Source: Eretmocerus hayati (Eukaryota; Arthropoda; Insecta; Hymenoptera; Aphelinidae). Taken from it: a stretch of DNA of 64,000 nucleotides. Below, in pieces: positions 39,698 through 48,869 of the stretch. Within the stretch, counting starts at the first letter, position 1, and each line of letters begins with the position of its first letter. The notes under the pieces are model-generated. The model searched no databases and was not told the origin of the DNA. It worked only from the letters and a program-made list of their open reading frames with translations. The stretch is taken from positions 92,556,748-92,620,747 of the forward strand of contig CM056742.1 in assembly GCA_029851415.1 (NCBI GenBank). Direction: 5' to 3'. Made by a program: the position numbers and the translations under genes.

Positions 39698-40852
39698 ATG
39701 CCCAGGACTAAGTTACGGGCTTCGTGTCCCCTGTGTAAACGTATTGTAAAACCATCTGAGAAATCTGTGAGGTGCGTGCAGTGCCTTGCCCCTTTTCACT
39801 TAGCCTGTCTAAAGATTTCTGCAGAGTTTTTATCAGATTATCGGTGTTCGCGCTGTTCACATCCCGGTACATTATCTGCTAGCTCGTCCGATTCGCTTGC
39901 GCGCTCTGAATTCGCTAGCCCAGTTTCAAAAGTATCCACTCCAAAACGTCCGCGGTCTTCTCCACCATCTGTTGATCTCGAACCTGCTCATAAAACGCAC
40001 TGTGCCAGCATATCGGAATCCTCGAGCGCCTCGTCGCTCCTTGCACTTAGTGAAACCATGGCATCCGGAGCATTTGCCGATTTTGAAAATGATCCTTCTA
40101 CACCCGCGTATATGAAAGCGTTCTATGCAGACGTTATGAGAGAGCAGCGATCCGGTACTGCTGAACTCCGGGCTGAAATCAACACTCTCGCAGCAAAAGT
40201 CGAAGATACTCATATTGCTAATACTAGTGCTATTAAAGAACTGCGTACCGAATGCCGCTCTGAAATAGTAAATACTCGTTCTTTAGTTGACACCTACGAA
40301 ATAAAATTCTCCGGTATCCCGTCGAGTTTCAACTCTAATCTAGTTACAGCCGCTGGTCTACTGCATAACGCGCTCGGCTGCCCCGAAGCTGATAAATTCA
40401 TATTCCAATGTCGCGTATGGCAACCACCTCGCCCTTCACCTAATTTGATTTCAGCTCCCGCAAATGCCCTGGCTAACCCGAATGCGTCTTCGCAACAAGC
40501 AACGCGTCCTGAACAGTTCGCATTCGTTGTTAAATACGCTTCCGCCGCAGTACGCGATACTGTTCAGGCAAGTGGCGGCAAGCTCCGAGACTTGACTGCT
40601 CAGTCAATTTTTGGCGAAGGTGGTAACAATAAAATTTATCTTTCTCCAGTGCTACCCGGGCCTGTGTACCGTATTTTCGGCGCAGCTCTGAGAAAATCCC
40701 GAGAGCTTGGATATGCCCGTCCTGTTCAACGTGGCATGGCTATCTTTATGCGCCAGACACGCACTTCTGCTCTCATACCTATACTGTCTGAGAAAGATTT
40801 AACCGACCTGCCTGCACTTCAACCTTCCACCGGTGAACCTATGGCCCAATGA
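39698..40852 (+). CDS. CR1-like ORF1 protein with PHD-type zinc finger
   Basis: 384 aa. ORF1 proteins of non-LTR elements bind the element RNA and form the ribonucleoprotein particle with ORF2p; a PHD finger in ORF1 is known for CR1-like elements. Residues 10-53 form a C4HC3 pattern: C10, C13, C26, C29, H34, C37, C50, C53. Residues ~60-115 are Ser/Pro-rich and probably disordered. An alpha-helical, coiled-coil-like segment follows (~150-200), then a globular region to about 370. The ATG at 39698 is the first in this frame immediately before the zinc finger. The ORF ends in TGA (40850-40852), and the reading frame continues open, in the same frame, straight into ORF2. No frameshift or stop is seen within it. 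Confidence 0.9.
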   Translation: MPRTKLRASCPLCKRIVKPSEKSVRCVQCLAPFHLACLKISAEFLSDYRCSRCSHPGTLSASSSDSLARSEFASPVSKVSTPKRPRSSPPSVDLEPAHKTHCASISESSSASSLLALSETMASGAFADFENDPSTPAYMKAFYADVMREQRSGTAELRAEINTLAAKVEDTHIANTSAIKELRTECRSEIVNTRSLVDTYEIKFSGIPSSFNSNLVTAAGLLHNALGCPEADKFIFQCRVWQPPRPSPNLISAPANALANPNASSQQATRPEQFAFVVKYASAAVRDTVQASGGKLRDLTAQSIFGEGGNNKIYLSPVLPGPVYRIFGAALRKSRELGYARPVQRGMAIFMRQTRTSALIPILSEKDLTDLPALQPSTGEPMAQ

Positions 40853-43800
40853 GATTCGGCTGGTCTAGAGAGCGCTTCGTCTGTCAACAATCATTCGAAT
40901 AGAGCACTTTCAGTAGGGCATATAAACATCAACAGATTGAAAAATAATTTCAACCTATTAGAACACCAATGCACTCTCAGGAGATACGACGTCATTGCGA
41001 TTTCTGAAACATTTTTGACCCCGTTGGACAGCGCTGAACCCTTTTTACTAGATGGGTTCTCTTTTCACCGCCATGACAGGCTGGGCAAAGAGGGTGGGGG
41101 CATCTGCTTGTATACACGTGCTGATTTCAATGTCAAAGTTCTTGCAGCATCTGACCAACAATTTTCTAATTCTCCTGAGTTTGTAATTTATGAATTAAAG
41201 GTCGCAAAATCTAAGATACTCTTTGCTGTTGTTTATCGACGACCCTCTGCGTCTTACCCTCATGCTTTTTTCGATACAATTTCACCTTTTTTACCTCTTT
41301 ATACTCATTGCATCATAACTGGCGATTTCAACATGAATATGGCAATCGATTACCCTCTCTCCAGAGCACTTCAGAATATGTTAGATACTTATGCCCTTCA
41401 GCTGGTAAGCACAAAACCGACCCATCATTCGACATGGGTCACCGATGGTAGTTCACACCACACTTGCCTTGATCTATTCATAGTGCGTCATCAGTCTGCA
41501 GTGTTATCATACCGACAATCGGCCACACCTTTTGCAGCAGGGCACGATTTCATTGAGATTGATTATTCCATTGCCACCCCATCTCCGCCGCCTAGGACAA
41601 TTATCACTAGATCTCTTGCCCATCTCAACAGCTCCGAGCTATATGAAGAGGTTAAAAATAACATCAAACAAGATATTTTCCCTTTGCAACCGACAATCCA
41701 TTCTCTAGACCCCTTGGACGGATCTCGCCTTCACGCGACCAATGTAAATAATGTAAATATTGTATATAATGATACCTTGCTCAATCCCAAGTTATTAGAT
41801 TTAAGTTCACCTGTATTCTCCAGCCTATCCGCTGGTGATATTGACGAGAAAGTCAAGCACTTGACCAAGGCCACTCTAACTGCATTCGACAAACTTGCCC
41901 CGTGCAAAACGATCACCGTCTCGTCTCATCACCACAAACCGTGGGTTACAGCCGATATTAGGCGCATCATGGATCAGCGTGATCGGCTATACCGGAGAGC
42001 CCAACGTACTCAGTCTATTGCAGATCATGAGAGATATAGAGCCCTTCGAACTGAAGCTAAGAACTCACTCGACTCTAGCAAAAATCGCTTCATCTCAAAT
42101 CGCCTTAATTCAGCTCCTGACTCTAAAACAACATGGCGTGAGCTCCGCAAATTGGGCTTAGCAACGCGCAAACTACCTTCGCCACTTACTGTTTTTTCTC
42201 CTACAGCTTTGAATACTCACTTTGCATCTGTTGCATCACAAGGTGATCCCTTGACAGAGGCGGAAGTTGAGCGCATATGCCGTACAGCCATCCCTGACGG
42301 CACTCCAATATTTGATTTTGTCCCCATCTCAGAAGTCGACGTGCTCAATGCTCATGCTCATAGTAACTCTCACGGAGTTGGGGAAGATCAAATCTCATCC
42401 GGAATGCTCAAATCAGCTCTCCCACCCCTCGCGCCTTACCTTTCTCAGCTGTTCAATGAATCACTCTCGACAGGTCATTTTCCTACATGCTGGAAACATG
42501 CCTCAGTGATTCCTTTGGCGAAGAAATCTCCGCTCACTACCGTATCCGACACCAGGCCCATAGCACAACTATCTGAACCGTCTAAAATACTTGAGAGACT
42601 CGTTCACGATCAGCTTATGAACCATCTGCTCACAAACAAGTTACTCAACCCTCAACAAGCTGGGTTTCGCCCTGGTCATTCAACTCAAACTGCTCTTCTT
42701 GATCTTATCGAGAACACTCATATAGCCATAGATAAGCATCAACTCACTGTGCTAATTTCATTTGACTTCTCCAAAGCTTTTGACACTATATCTCATGCAA
42801 AACTTCTGCAGAAGCTTCGTAAATATGGCTGTACTGAAAGAGTAGTACGTTGGTTTGCTAGTTATCTTCAAGGTCGCACGCAAGCCGTGAGATCTGACGA
42901 CGGCAATCACTCGGAGTGGCTTCCATTAACAACAGGTGTCCCCCAAGGTAGCTGTCTTGGCCCTCTCCTTTTCCTCATCTTGATTAACGACCTTCCGCAG
43001 TGTCTTCTTCACTCAAAGAACATTATTTATGCAGACGACACGCAAATTTTTCGTCACTGCACGGTGGATCAGCTCACAACATGCATAGAATTACTGAACC
43101 AAGATGCCAACGCGATTGTTCAGTGGGCGGCTGAAAACGAGCTGAAGCTCAATGCAGACAAGACCACGATTATTATTCTGGGTAGCCGGAAAAATATCGA
43201 TGCTCTGAAGAGATTAGCTACCCCGAAAATTACTATCTCTGGTGTCGAAATACCCTTTTCTTCATCAATAAAAAGCCTTGGCATCCTCATCACACCTGAA
43301 CTTGATTGGGATGCCCAAATAAGGTCGGTCATACGCCGAGTTCATACCACACTTCAAACGTTGCGAGTTTATCATAAATCTCTGTCACGATCTTTGAAAC
43401 GTAAACTCGTACAGTGCTTGGCATTGCCATATTTTGACTATGCAGCCCCCGTATATTACCATATGACTGAGGCTCAAAAACTGAAACTCCAACGCCTGCA
43501 AAATGCATGTATTCGCTTCATTTTTGGGAACATTCCTTGGCGAGATCACGTATCGCCTTTCCGCCTATCCCTCGGGTGGTTATCGGCCAAACGCAGACGA
43601 CGATATCTTGTCGGTTGTCTTGCCTACAAGATCATCACCTCCGGCGTTCCTACACCCCTATACTCTCTCTTCCAATTCAAACCTGAGCATTCAGCATATT
43701 CCTTGAGATCCTCTGGAGTGCTCACCTATACTACCCCCCGAACAAAGAGCCGTGAGAAGTCATTCACCCTAGTTGCAACTAGGCTACTAAACAAAGTGTA

Positions 43801-43954
43801 CCCCCATGATCTCCATTCTATATCTTTCAACGAGTTCAAGACGCTGCTTTTCTGCTTTCTACTCGAACGCGACAAGGCAGATTGGACAGAGAGAGCGCGA
43901 GTATCGGATGTTCCATACATTCCCCCTTCTCTTGTGGGAAAGCTGGAACTGTGA
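40853..43954 (+). CDS. CR1-like ORF2: AP endonuclease and reverse transcriptase
   Basis: Open from the codon after the ORF1 stop (about 1,033 codons). The product nicks target DNA and reverse-transcribes the element RNA at the nick. The endonuclease-typical GHININ start is at 40916-40933. Counting from the TTG at 40937: SETF with catalytic Glu24, YRRP (100-103), GDFN (129-132), a CLDLF strand and a GHDFIE motif. Reverse transcriptase: QAGFRPGHST, FDFSKAFD (609-616), GVPQGSCLGP, YADD (698-701) and LNADKT. There is no RNase H; the C-terminus has the usual LQRLQNACIRF region. There is no in-frame AUG before codon ~133, which lies inside the endonuclease, so initiation must be by UGA readthrough, stop-coupled reinitiation or a non-AUG codon. 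All catalytic motifs I can identify are intact. Confidence 0.9.
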   Translation, partial: DSAGLESASSVNNHSNRALSVGHININRLKNNFNLLEHQCTLRRYDVIAISETFLTPLDSAEPFLLDGFSFHRHDRLGKEGGGICLYTRADFNVKVLAASDQQFSNSPEFVIYELKVAKSKILFAVVYRRPSASYPHAFFDTISPFLPLYTHCIITGDFNMNMAIDYPLSRALQNMLDTYALQLVSTKPTHHSTWVTDGSSHHTCLDLFIVRHQSAVLSYRQSATPFAAGHDFIEIDYSIATPSPPPRTIITRSLAHLNSSELYEEVKNNIKQDIFPLQPTIHSLDPLDGSRLHATNVNNVNIVYNDTLLNPKLLDLSSPVFSSLSAGDIDEKVKHLTKATLTAFDKLAPCKTITVSSHHHKPWVTADIRRIMDQRDRLYRRAQRTQSIADHERYRALRTEAKNSLDSSKNRFISNRLNSAPDSKTTWRELRKLGLATRKLPSPLTVFSPTALNTHFASVASQGDPLTEAEVERICRTAIPDGTPIFDFVPISEVDVLNAHAHSNSHGVGEDQISSGMLKSALPPLAPYLSQLFNESLSTGHFPTCWKHASVIPLAKKSPLTTVSDTRPIAQLSEPSKILERLVHDQLMNHLLTNKLLNPQQAGFRPGHSTQTALLDLIENTHIAIDKHQLTVLISFDFSKAFDTISHAKLLQKLRKYGCTERVVRWFASYLQGRTQAVRSDDGNHSEWLPLTTGVPQGSCLGPLLFLILINDLPQCLLHSKNIIYADDTQIFRHCTVDQLTTCIELLNQDANAIVQWAAENELKLNADKTTIIILGSRKNIDALKRLATPKITISGVEIPFSSSIKSLGILITPELDWDAQIRSVIRRVHTTLQTLRVYHKSLSRSLKRKLVQCLALPYFDYAAPVYYHMTEAQKLKLQRLQNACIRFIFGNIPWRDHVSPFRLSLGWLSAKRRRRYLVGCLAYKIITSGVPTPLYSLFQFKPEHSAYSLRSSGVLTYTTPRTKSREKSFTLVATRLLNKVYPHDLHSISFNEFKTLLFCFLLERDKADWTERARVSDVPYIPPSLVGKLEL

Positions 43955-44237
43955 ATAGTTCAAATAATTATAAGTGATTTTTCCGCTTTTTATTTTATTT
44001 TTATTTTAAATGAAATTTTTCTTTCAAATTATGTCATTTCTATCATTTTTATCTAATTATGAATTAAGCACCCAATTAGCCACTGCCACTGCACGCACCA
44101 CTGAAATATTGTTAAGAATCGTACGCCACTCATGCTTTTGACATGCTTTTGATACTTCTGAGTACACTTCTCTGATTAATCTATTCATAAGTGTATAATT
44201 ATATTTCTTGTATATGATCATTCTCTTAGAGTCTGAT

Positions 44238-44285
44238 GGGGTTGTACCCCTAGACTTCAATAAAATCTTATCAATCAATCAATCA
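44238..44285 (+). promoter_or_regulatory. CR1 3' end: hairpin, polyadenylation signal and (TCAA)n tail
   Basis: GGGG-TTGTA-CCCC (44238-44250) forms a small hairpin, AATAAA follows at 44259-44264, and the element ends in TCAATCAATCAA repeats. Such 3' hairpins and short repeats are typical recognition sites for the reverse transcriptase of stringent non-LTR elements. Confidence 0.7.
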
Positions 44286-44339
44286 ATTTGAGGCTGAACA
44301 GGAGGAGATTCCGATCGCGCACCAGATGTTATCCGAACT

Positions 44340-45230
44340 CAGCTAACGCGAGCTCCATATTTCTTGGGAATATGAAACGCTCGCGCTCGCGGGTTACATT
44401 TGCGATCGCTCACGCGAGGCATCCTCGGATTCGCGTACGCGAATCAGATCAGGGGTGCTCTGGTACATCATCCACCACTGACCCCCCAACCGTGATTTTT
44501 CTCGTAGTTTTCTACTAAACAGAAACTGAGTCTCCCAATTTCACTTCATTCAGAAACTCAGTCATTTCGCATCAATTATTAAAAATCCCCTAATATCGGA
44601 AATGATCGTATGCATCAGAAATCAACCGCACTCCGTTGCGAACAGTTCTAGAAAATTGTGTCATCTTTTTTCTGCGGAATCCGCTGTAATCTATTCTTAA
44701 AAAATGATTATTACATTAGCACTCAGGTCACCCGCTGAGCCAGACTCCAAGTTATAGGATACTGGTTATTTAGGCGGCTTCGTATCTGTCCGCTTCGGAA
44801 CGTGGTGGGGAACACGCGACAGCCAGTGTCCCACAACTTAGAGTCCGGTTTATCAATCGACTTGGCTGCTCTCATGATAATCATTGTTTAGAAATGAATA
44901 ACAGCGAATTCTGCAGAGAAGATGCCGTTTTAGTTTTGGTTGGAGCTGGCTCCATTTTTCAAAACTATTTGCAACGGATACAGTTGATTTCTGACGCATA
45001 CGAGACCACTTGCAGTCCCAATATTCGAAAGTTTTCAATGATTAATGCAAGATGCCTCAGTTTCTACATTGAGTGAACTTGGGGGATTCAGTTTGTGTTT
45101 AGTGGAGAACTACGAAAAGAGTCATGGTTGGATGGTGGAAAATGTCCCACGGCACCCCTTGTGCGAATCAGAGACCTGCCGGATAGAGACTCTCGCGTGC
45201 GCGGAATCTTAGCCGTGGCATACGCCAATC
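44340..45230. repeat. Inner diverged palindrome within the right arm
   Basis: Mirror image of 4970-5800, centred near 44785. It shows the same pairing landmarks (GTTGATTTCTGA, GGATACTGG and AAACTGAGT/ATTCAGTTT). Its presence in both arms dates it before the formation of the large palindrome. Confidence 0.65.
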
Positions 45231-45435
45231 TCGGCTTGATTGAGCACTGGAAAAGCTCGCGCAAGCGAGTCATCTTCACCTTTGTACTTGCTTTGGACCC
45301 TATTGGAGTATCTCTGCATCAACAAGATTTGCATCATCTTCCTTTCAGTCTACTTGAAAGTATGTAGTTATACCAGCTGTAGTGCTATTACTATTACTTG
45401 GACATAATGGCCACGGTACTTGATCTTGTTGCGGA

Positions 45436-45471
45436 GAGCTTGCAAGCATGAATTATCATGCTTGCAAGCTC
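45436..45471. other. Hairpin in the right arm (partner of 4712-4753)
   Basis: GAGCTTGCAAGCATGA (45436-45451), loop ATTA, and the reverse complement (45456-45471). The outer three base pairs of the left-arm version are lost here. Confidence 0.65.
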
Positions 45472-46562
45472 TTTGGGACATAAAACTATAAAATGAGGAA
45501 GTATTGATGATTAGCTCAAACTTCTCCTTGAAGGGATTTGGTATGATTTTTTCGTCTCCAAAACCTGAGTAATTTTCAGAATAAATCTACCAACGCACAA
45601 GCATAAACTAGAGAAGCCTGGTGAAACATGAAGCAAATTGAAAATATCAACAATGCAAGTAATTGAGCATGAAAAAAAGAGTACGTCAGACAATTTAAAA
45701 CTTTCACTGGGCACTGAGCAGACGTATGGCACGTATGCGATCACGACGAAACGGCCCTACAATAACGCGCACTCAGGCCTGGGCACACTGTCGCTACACG
45801 GATAGCCGTCGATGAAACCGTCAGCATGCGAGAGTTAGAGTGCGTGCGATGACCTGGGGCTAGTTCGTGCTCGGAGGAGTTGTGAACTTCACAACTGAGC
45901 GGATCTAGCTCGCCGCGGATGCCACTTCCCAGGACTGTGGATGACATCTTCAAGAACTCGACAATTGCTGACAGCAACAGGCAACAGCACCCAGACCAAA
46001 CTGCAGGTGGATTGCAGGCCACGTCGTCGTCGCCGCATGAACTCTAAGCTGCGCACGTGCACCGAATACCTCGGCCAGGCCTGACCTCGGCCGGCGTGCA
46101 CGATTCCCACATCAAACAAATACGATCCTCACGCGCGTGGAAATCCAAACGTTACCGTATGCGAAAACAAGACAGAAGTTTATGCGAATTTCGCGCGCGC
46201 GAGTGATATATCCGCGCACGATAGAGGATTCCCAAGCACCACAATACAAAAGGAAATGATTTCTCTAGATTACATCCGATACTAAAATGTGAACCACAGC
46301 AGCACAGCACTCCCTTCCTAACCTTCATAGCAAAGCTTTCTGCTATGATCATTACACAACAAATAGTGTAATGGTTAGCACAAAATCATTACACATGTGA
46401 AGTTGCTCCAAACATTACCGATGTAATGTTTAGAATGACATTTTTGATCAAAAGTTACAAAAATAGGTAGAAATTACAAAAAAATCCGACAACGCCTCCT
46501 GAATATCCGAAATTCAGCCAACAACCCGGTATTGGTATGTACACTACTTATGGTACAGGTTG

Positions 46563-48317
46563 TATATATATATAATCTGGGTATATAAGGGATACTGATC
46601 GTAGTAGACTAACAAAGTACACGTAAAAATCATTCACAAGTATCAAACGGTAGTTTGAACAAGCGCGCGTTGAAGGAATTCAGATTTGTGGAATGGATAG
46701 TAGAGAATAGAGAGTGGATGATTGGTCGATATTGGTACGTGGGGGACATATGGCATGTATAAGAGGAGAAGTCACGTGTGTGCGGCGAGCTTACGAGCCG
46801 CCGAAGATATTGAGTGGGAGAAAATGAGCTCTGCGAGGACGAGAAAGGAGAACCAAGGGGCACTTGGGGCTGAGAGCTGGAACAGCGAGGCGAGTATACC
46901 CCGGAGAGGACGTCGACGAGTATGTCGTGACCAGAGCAGCTCAATAGTCGCGCGGATGGAAGTCATGTTGCTGCCAAGCAGTCGGCATTTTTTGTTTTTT
47001 CATCGATAGCTTTCAGGCCAAGTCCCTAAAGGTACTTATCCATGCGTAGATCGCACCTCATACGGGAGATGCGACCGTGTGGCTTTTCAAATTTCTAGTA
47101 AGAAATCCCGTCGAATCTTGGGAATTGGCCCCTCGATCCTGGATTCCGCCTACGGTCGCGGATACTAACACCCCAGTTCACAAGGCCATACTCCAGGGGG
47201 GGGGATGGAATGATGGGTTCGGACTCATCATAAACTTTCACAAGTAGAATTGAACTCTGGAGGTGAATTGGGGCTTTTTCGTTCGATAATCAGAGTGAAA
47301 TCACGTGCGAGTAAAGTCACTCGTCACTAGATTACTAATCCTATTTTCTTTAGTTGCGCATTGAGAGCGCAGAGTATGATACAAGTTATTTGGTTTCCTT
47401 TTCTTTTTTTGGAATTTTCCAGTTCCCACGATCAAATAGAAAAATTGAGGCTCATACGGGATGCCTTGGAGAATATGATATCCACCAACGCAAGGAAGAA
47501 TTTTGGAACACAATATAAAATGAACCAGCTTAAAATTATCATCGTCATGATCGTGTCAAAGTTGTAGAATTATATCTTTTCCATTCAATTCGAGTTGAAT
47601 TTCATGATAACGTGAATAAAAAATTCGCAGTCGATTATCTAGAATTGGATGTTATATTATTTTCGTATGATTCCTAAGATTATAAAATGATCATTTGTTT
47701 TAATTTCTAAAAATTCGGTTCAGCTGGTTTCATCAAAATTTGGTGAAATTTCTCAATCAGATCTCGTACATTAATTTATTTGACCTTACCTACCTCAATC
47801 CTCATTTAGACCTAATTACAATATCTTCATCAAATGAAGAATTTCAAATTGATTACAGTAGCAGACTAAGTTATTCAATTTTCACCAAATGGTGCTCGCG
47901 TTCAATGATTAATTGTTAACTCGAAATGATGTGCTCGATTTAAAAATATAAAGAAAACAAACGCAATTTCTTTTAGTAGAAAACGTAATTTATCTCACGC
48001 ACGATTCTTTCGCCATGCTTGGCTATGGATTTATTTTTGTTCGTTGAAGCAAATAAGTTGAGTTAATATTTTGAGCACATGTATTTTTTCTCTCGTATTT
48101 CACAAAACGAATTGCACCCAACCTAATGGAAGCTGAACTGTACGAGCTTGATGAGCGATATAGCCTAGCTGCACGTCGTTGGGTCCAACAGCTCACGGAC
48201 TGCAGCCCGTGAGCTGATCGTCTGAACTTAAGAAAAATATAGACGTAACTTCACTAATACAAATACCGGCATTGCACTTCAGCCGGTCAATTTAATGCAC
48301 AGTAAGTACTCGTTGCA
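46563..48317 (+). repeat. Gypsy 5' LTR, right fragment
   Basis: Continues the LTR interrupted at 3599. It matches 63491-64000 at roughly 94% by eye as far as the window goes. It holds a TATA box (TATATAAG, 46582-46589), located only about 20 bp from the foldback insertion, and a hairpin (CAGCTCACGG with its complement) at about 48189-48216. It ends GTTGCA at 48317, mirroring the TGCAAC start at 3503. Total LTR length without the insertion is about 1.84 kb. Short frames inside it are not genes. Confidence 0.85.
46582..46589 (+). promoter_or_regulatory. TATA box of the Gypsy 5' LTR
   Basis: TATATAAG here corresponds to TATAAAAG at 63499-63506 in the 3' LTR. The 43-kb element separates it from the first 97 bp of the LTR, so the promoter has lost its upstream U3. 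Confidence 0.55.
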
Positions 48318-48323
48318 TCAAAA

Positions 48324-48340
48324 TGGTGACCCTGGTGGGA
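48324..48340 (+). promoter_or_regulatory. Gypsy primer binding site
   Basis: TGGTGACCCTGGTGGGA begins 6 bp after the LTR end. Its complement reads as a tRNA 3' end: T-stem CCCAC, an acceptor half, discriminator A, then CCA. I cannot name the primer tRNA. Confidence 0.7.
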
Positions 48341-48869
48341 CAAATGATAATTGAGGTTTGATCGAATAGAAAAAATGGAGAGATCTGGGACATTCCAATA
48401 GGTAGAGTCAAAATTTGACTAACTCAACATATTTGTTGTGTGCTTGAAAGAAAATCCCGGGTAAATCGGAACTTGCGGATACATAGATCGATGTATAGTC
48501 GGAATGCCGTCAAGGCCACTATAAGATTGTCATCGCGTACACAACGTCATGTGAACAGAAGCGCGTGTTGAGAGATGATCCCTCGGGCATATATGGCAGT
48601 GACAGTTTACGCGGTTGTACAAGAGCAAGGCGAGCGAGTCTCGAGTTAGGTCGGCATATAATCCGTGCATCATAACAGACTGGGCGGTATTACAAGTACG
48701 AAACAAGGTGGGTGTAGAAAATAGGCACGTAGCTATATAGTTTTCAGAGCACGCAAGCAACAAAAAGAAATTGTTCGAAATGCCGATTACGCACTCGCCG
48801 AAAGGCGTTGGTACGCAAGCCAACGCAGATGGAAGGTGAACGGGACGAGACGTCGCGATTGCTGAAAAA

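Larger units (their letters stand above)
39141..44285 (+). mobile_element. CR1-clade-like non-LTR retrotransposon, full length with intact ORFs
   Basis: A 5,145-bp element with a 557-bp 5' UTR, ORF1 (PHD finger), ORF2 (endonuclease plus reverse transcriptase), a short 3' UTR and a (TCAA)n tail. It is flanked by ATTTGA (39135-39140 and 44286-44291). The left arm of the foldback element has the same sequence uninterrupted near 5900, providing the empty site. A PHD finger in ORF1 and a microsatellite tail fit the CR1/L2 group; the exact clade needs a reverse-transcriptase tree. Both ORFs lack internal frameshifts, so the insertion is recent and may be mobilisation-competent. Confidence 0.9.
3600..46562. 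mobile_element. Giant foldback (palindromic) transposon carrying a satellite array
   Basis: The ends are perfect inverted repeats starting CAACCTGTACC at 3600 and ending GGTACAGGTTG at 46562; the match continues through AATACCGGGTTGTTGG and inward for about 3.4 kb per arm. The flanks fuse into one sequence matching the uninterrupted Gypsy 3' LTR (63377-64000), which demonstrates insertion. Inside the arms lies about 31 kb of ~184-bp satellite that changes orientation once near 32307. Excluding the CR1 insertion the element is about 37.8 kb. I find no transposase, integrase, polymerase or capsid-like frame, so it is non-autonomous if it is a transposon. The design resembles Drosophila Foldback and Galileo elements, whose long inverted repeats contain tandem repeats. 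The end sequence does not place it in a superfamily that I can name. Confidence 0.8.
37984..46562 (-). repeat. Right inverted arm of the foldback element (contains CR1 insertion)
   Basis: Reverse complement of 3600-6952, interrupted by the CR1-like element at 39141-44285. The arm/satellite junction (GGTGATGTCG then ATTCTCGG when reverse-complemented) matches the left junction near 6953 base for base apart from a few substitutions, so the same satellite phase is used in both arms. Confidence 0.85.

Noticed and set aside
3600..46562. Polinton/Maverick, or an integrated large DNA virus
   Set aside because: No polymerase, integrase, ATPase, protease or capsid frame is visible, and the ends do not resemble Polinton termini.
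3600..46562. The whole palindrome as a mere assembly artefact
   Set aside because: The arms differ by about 5%, one arm carries a CR1 with a target duplication that the other lacks, and the arrays differ in monomer variants. A pure artefact would give identical arms. Array length may still be wrong.
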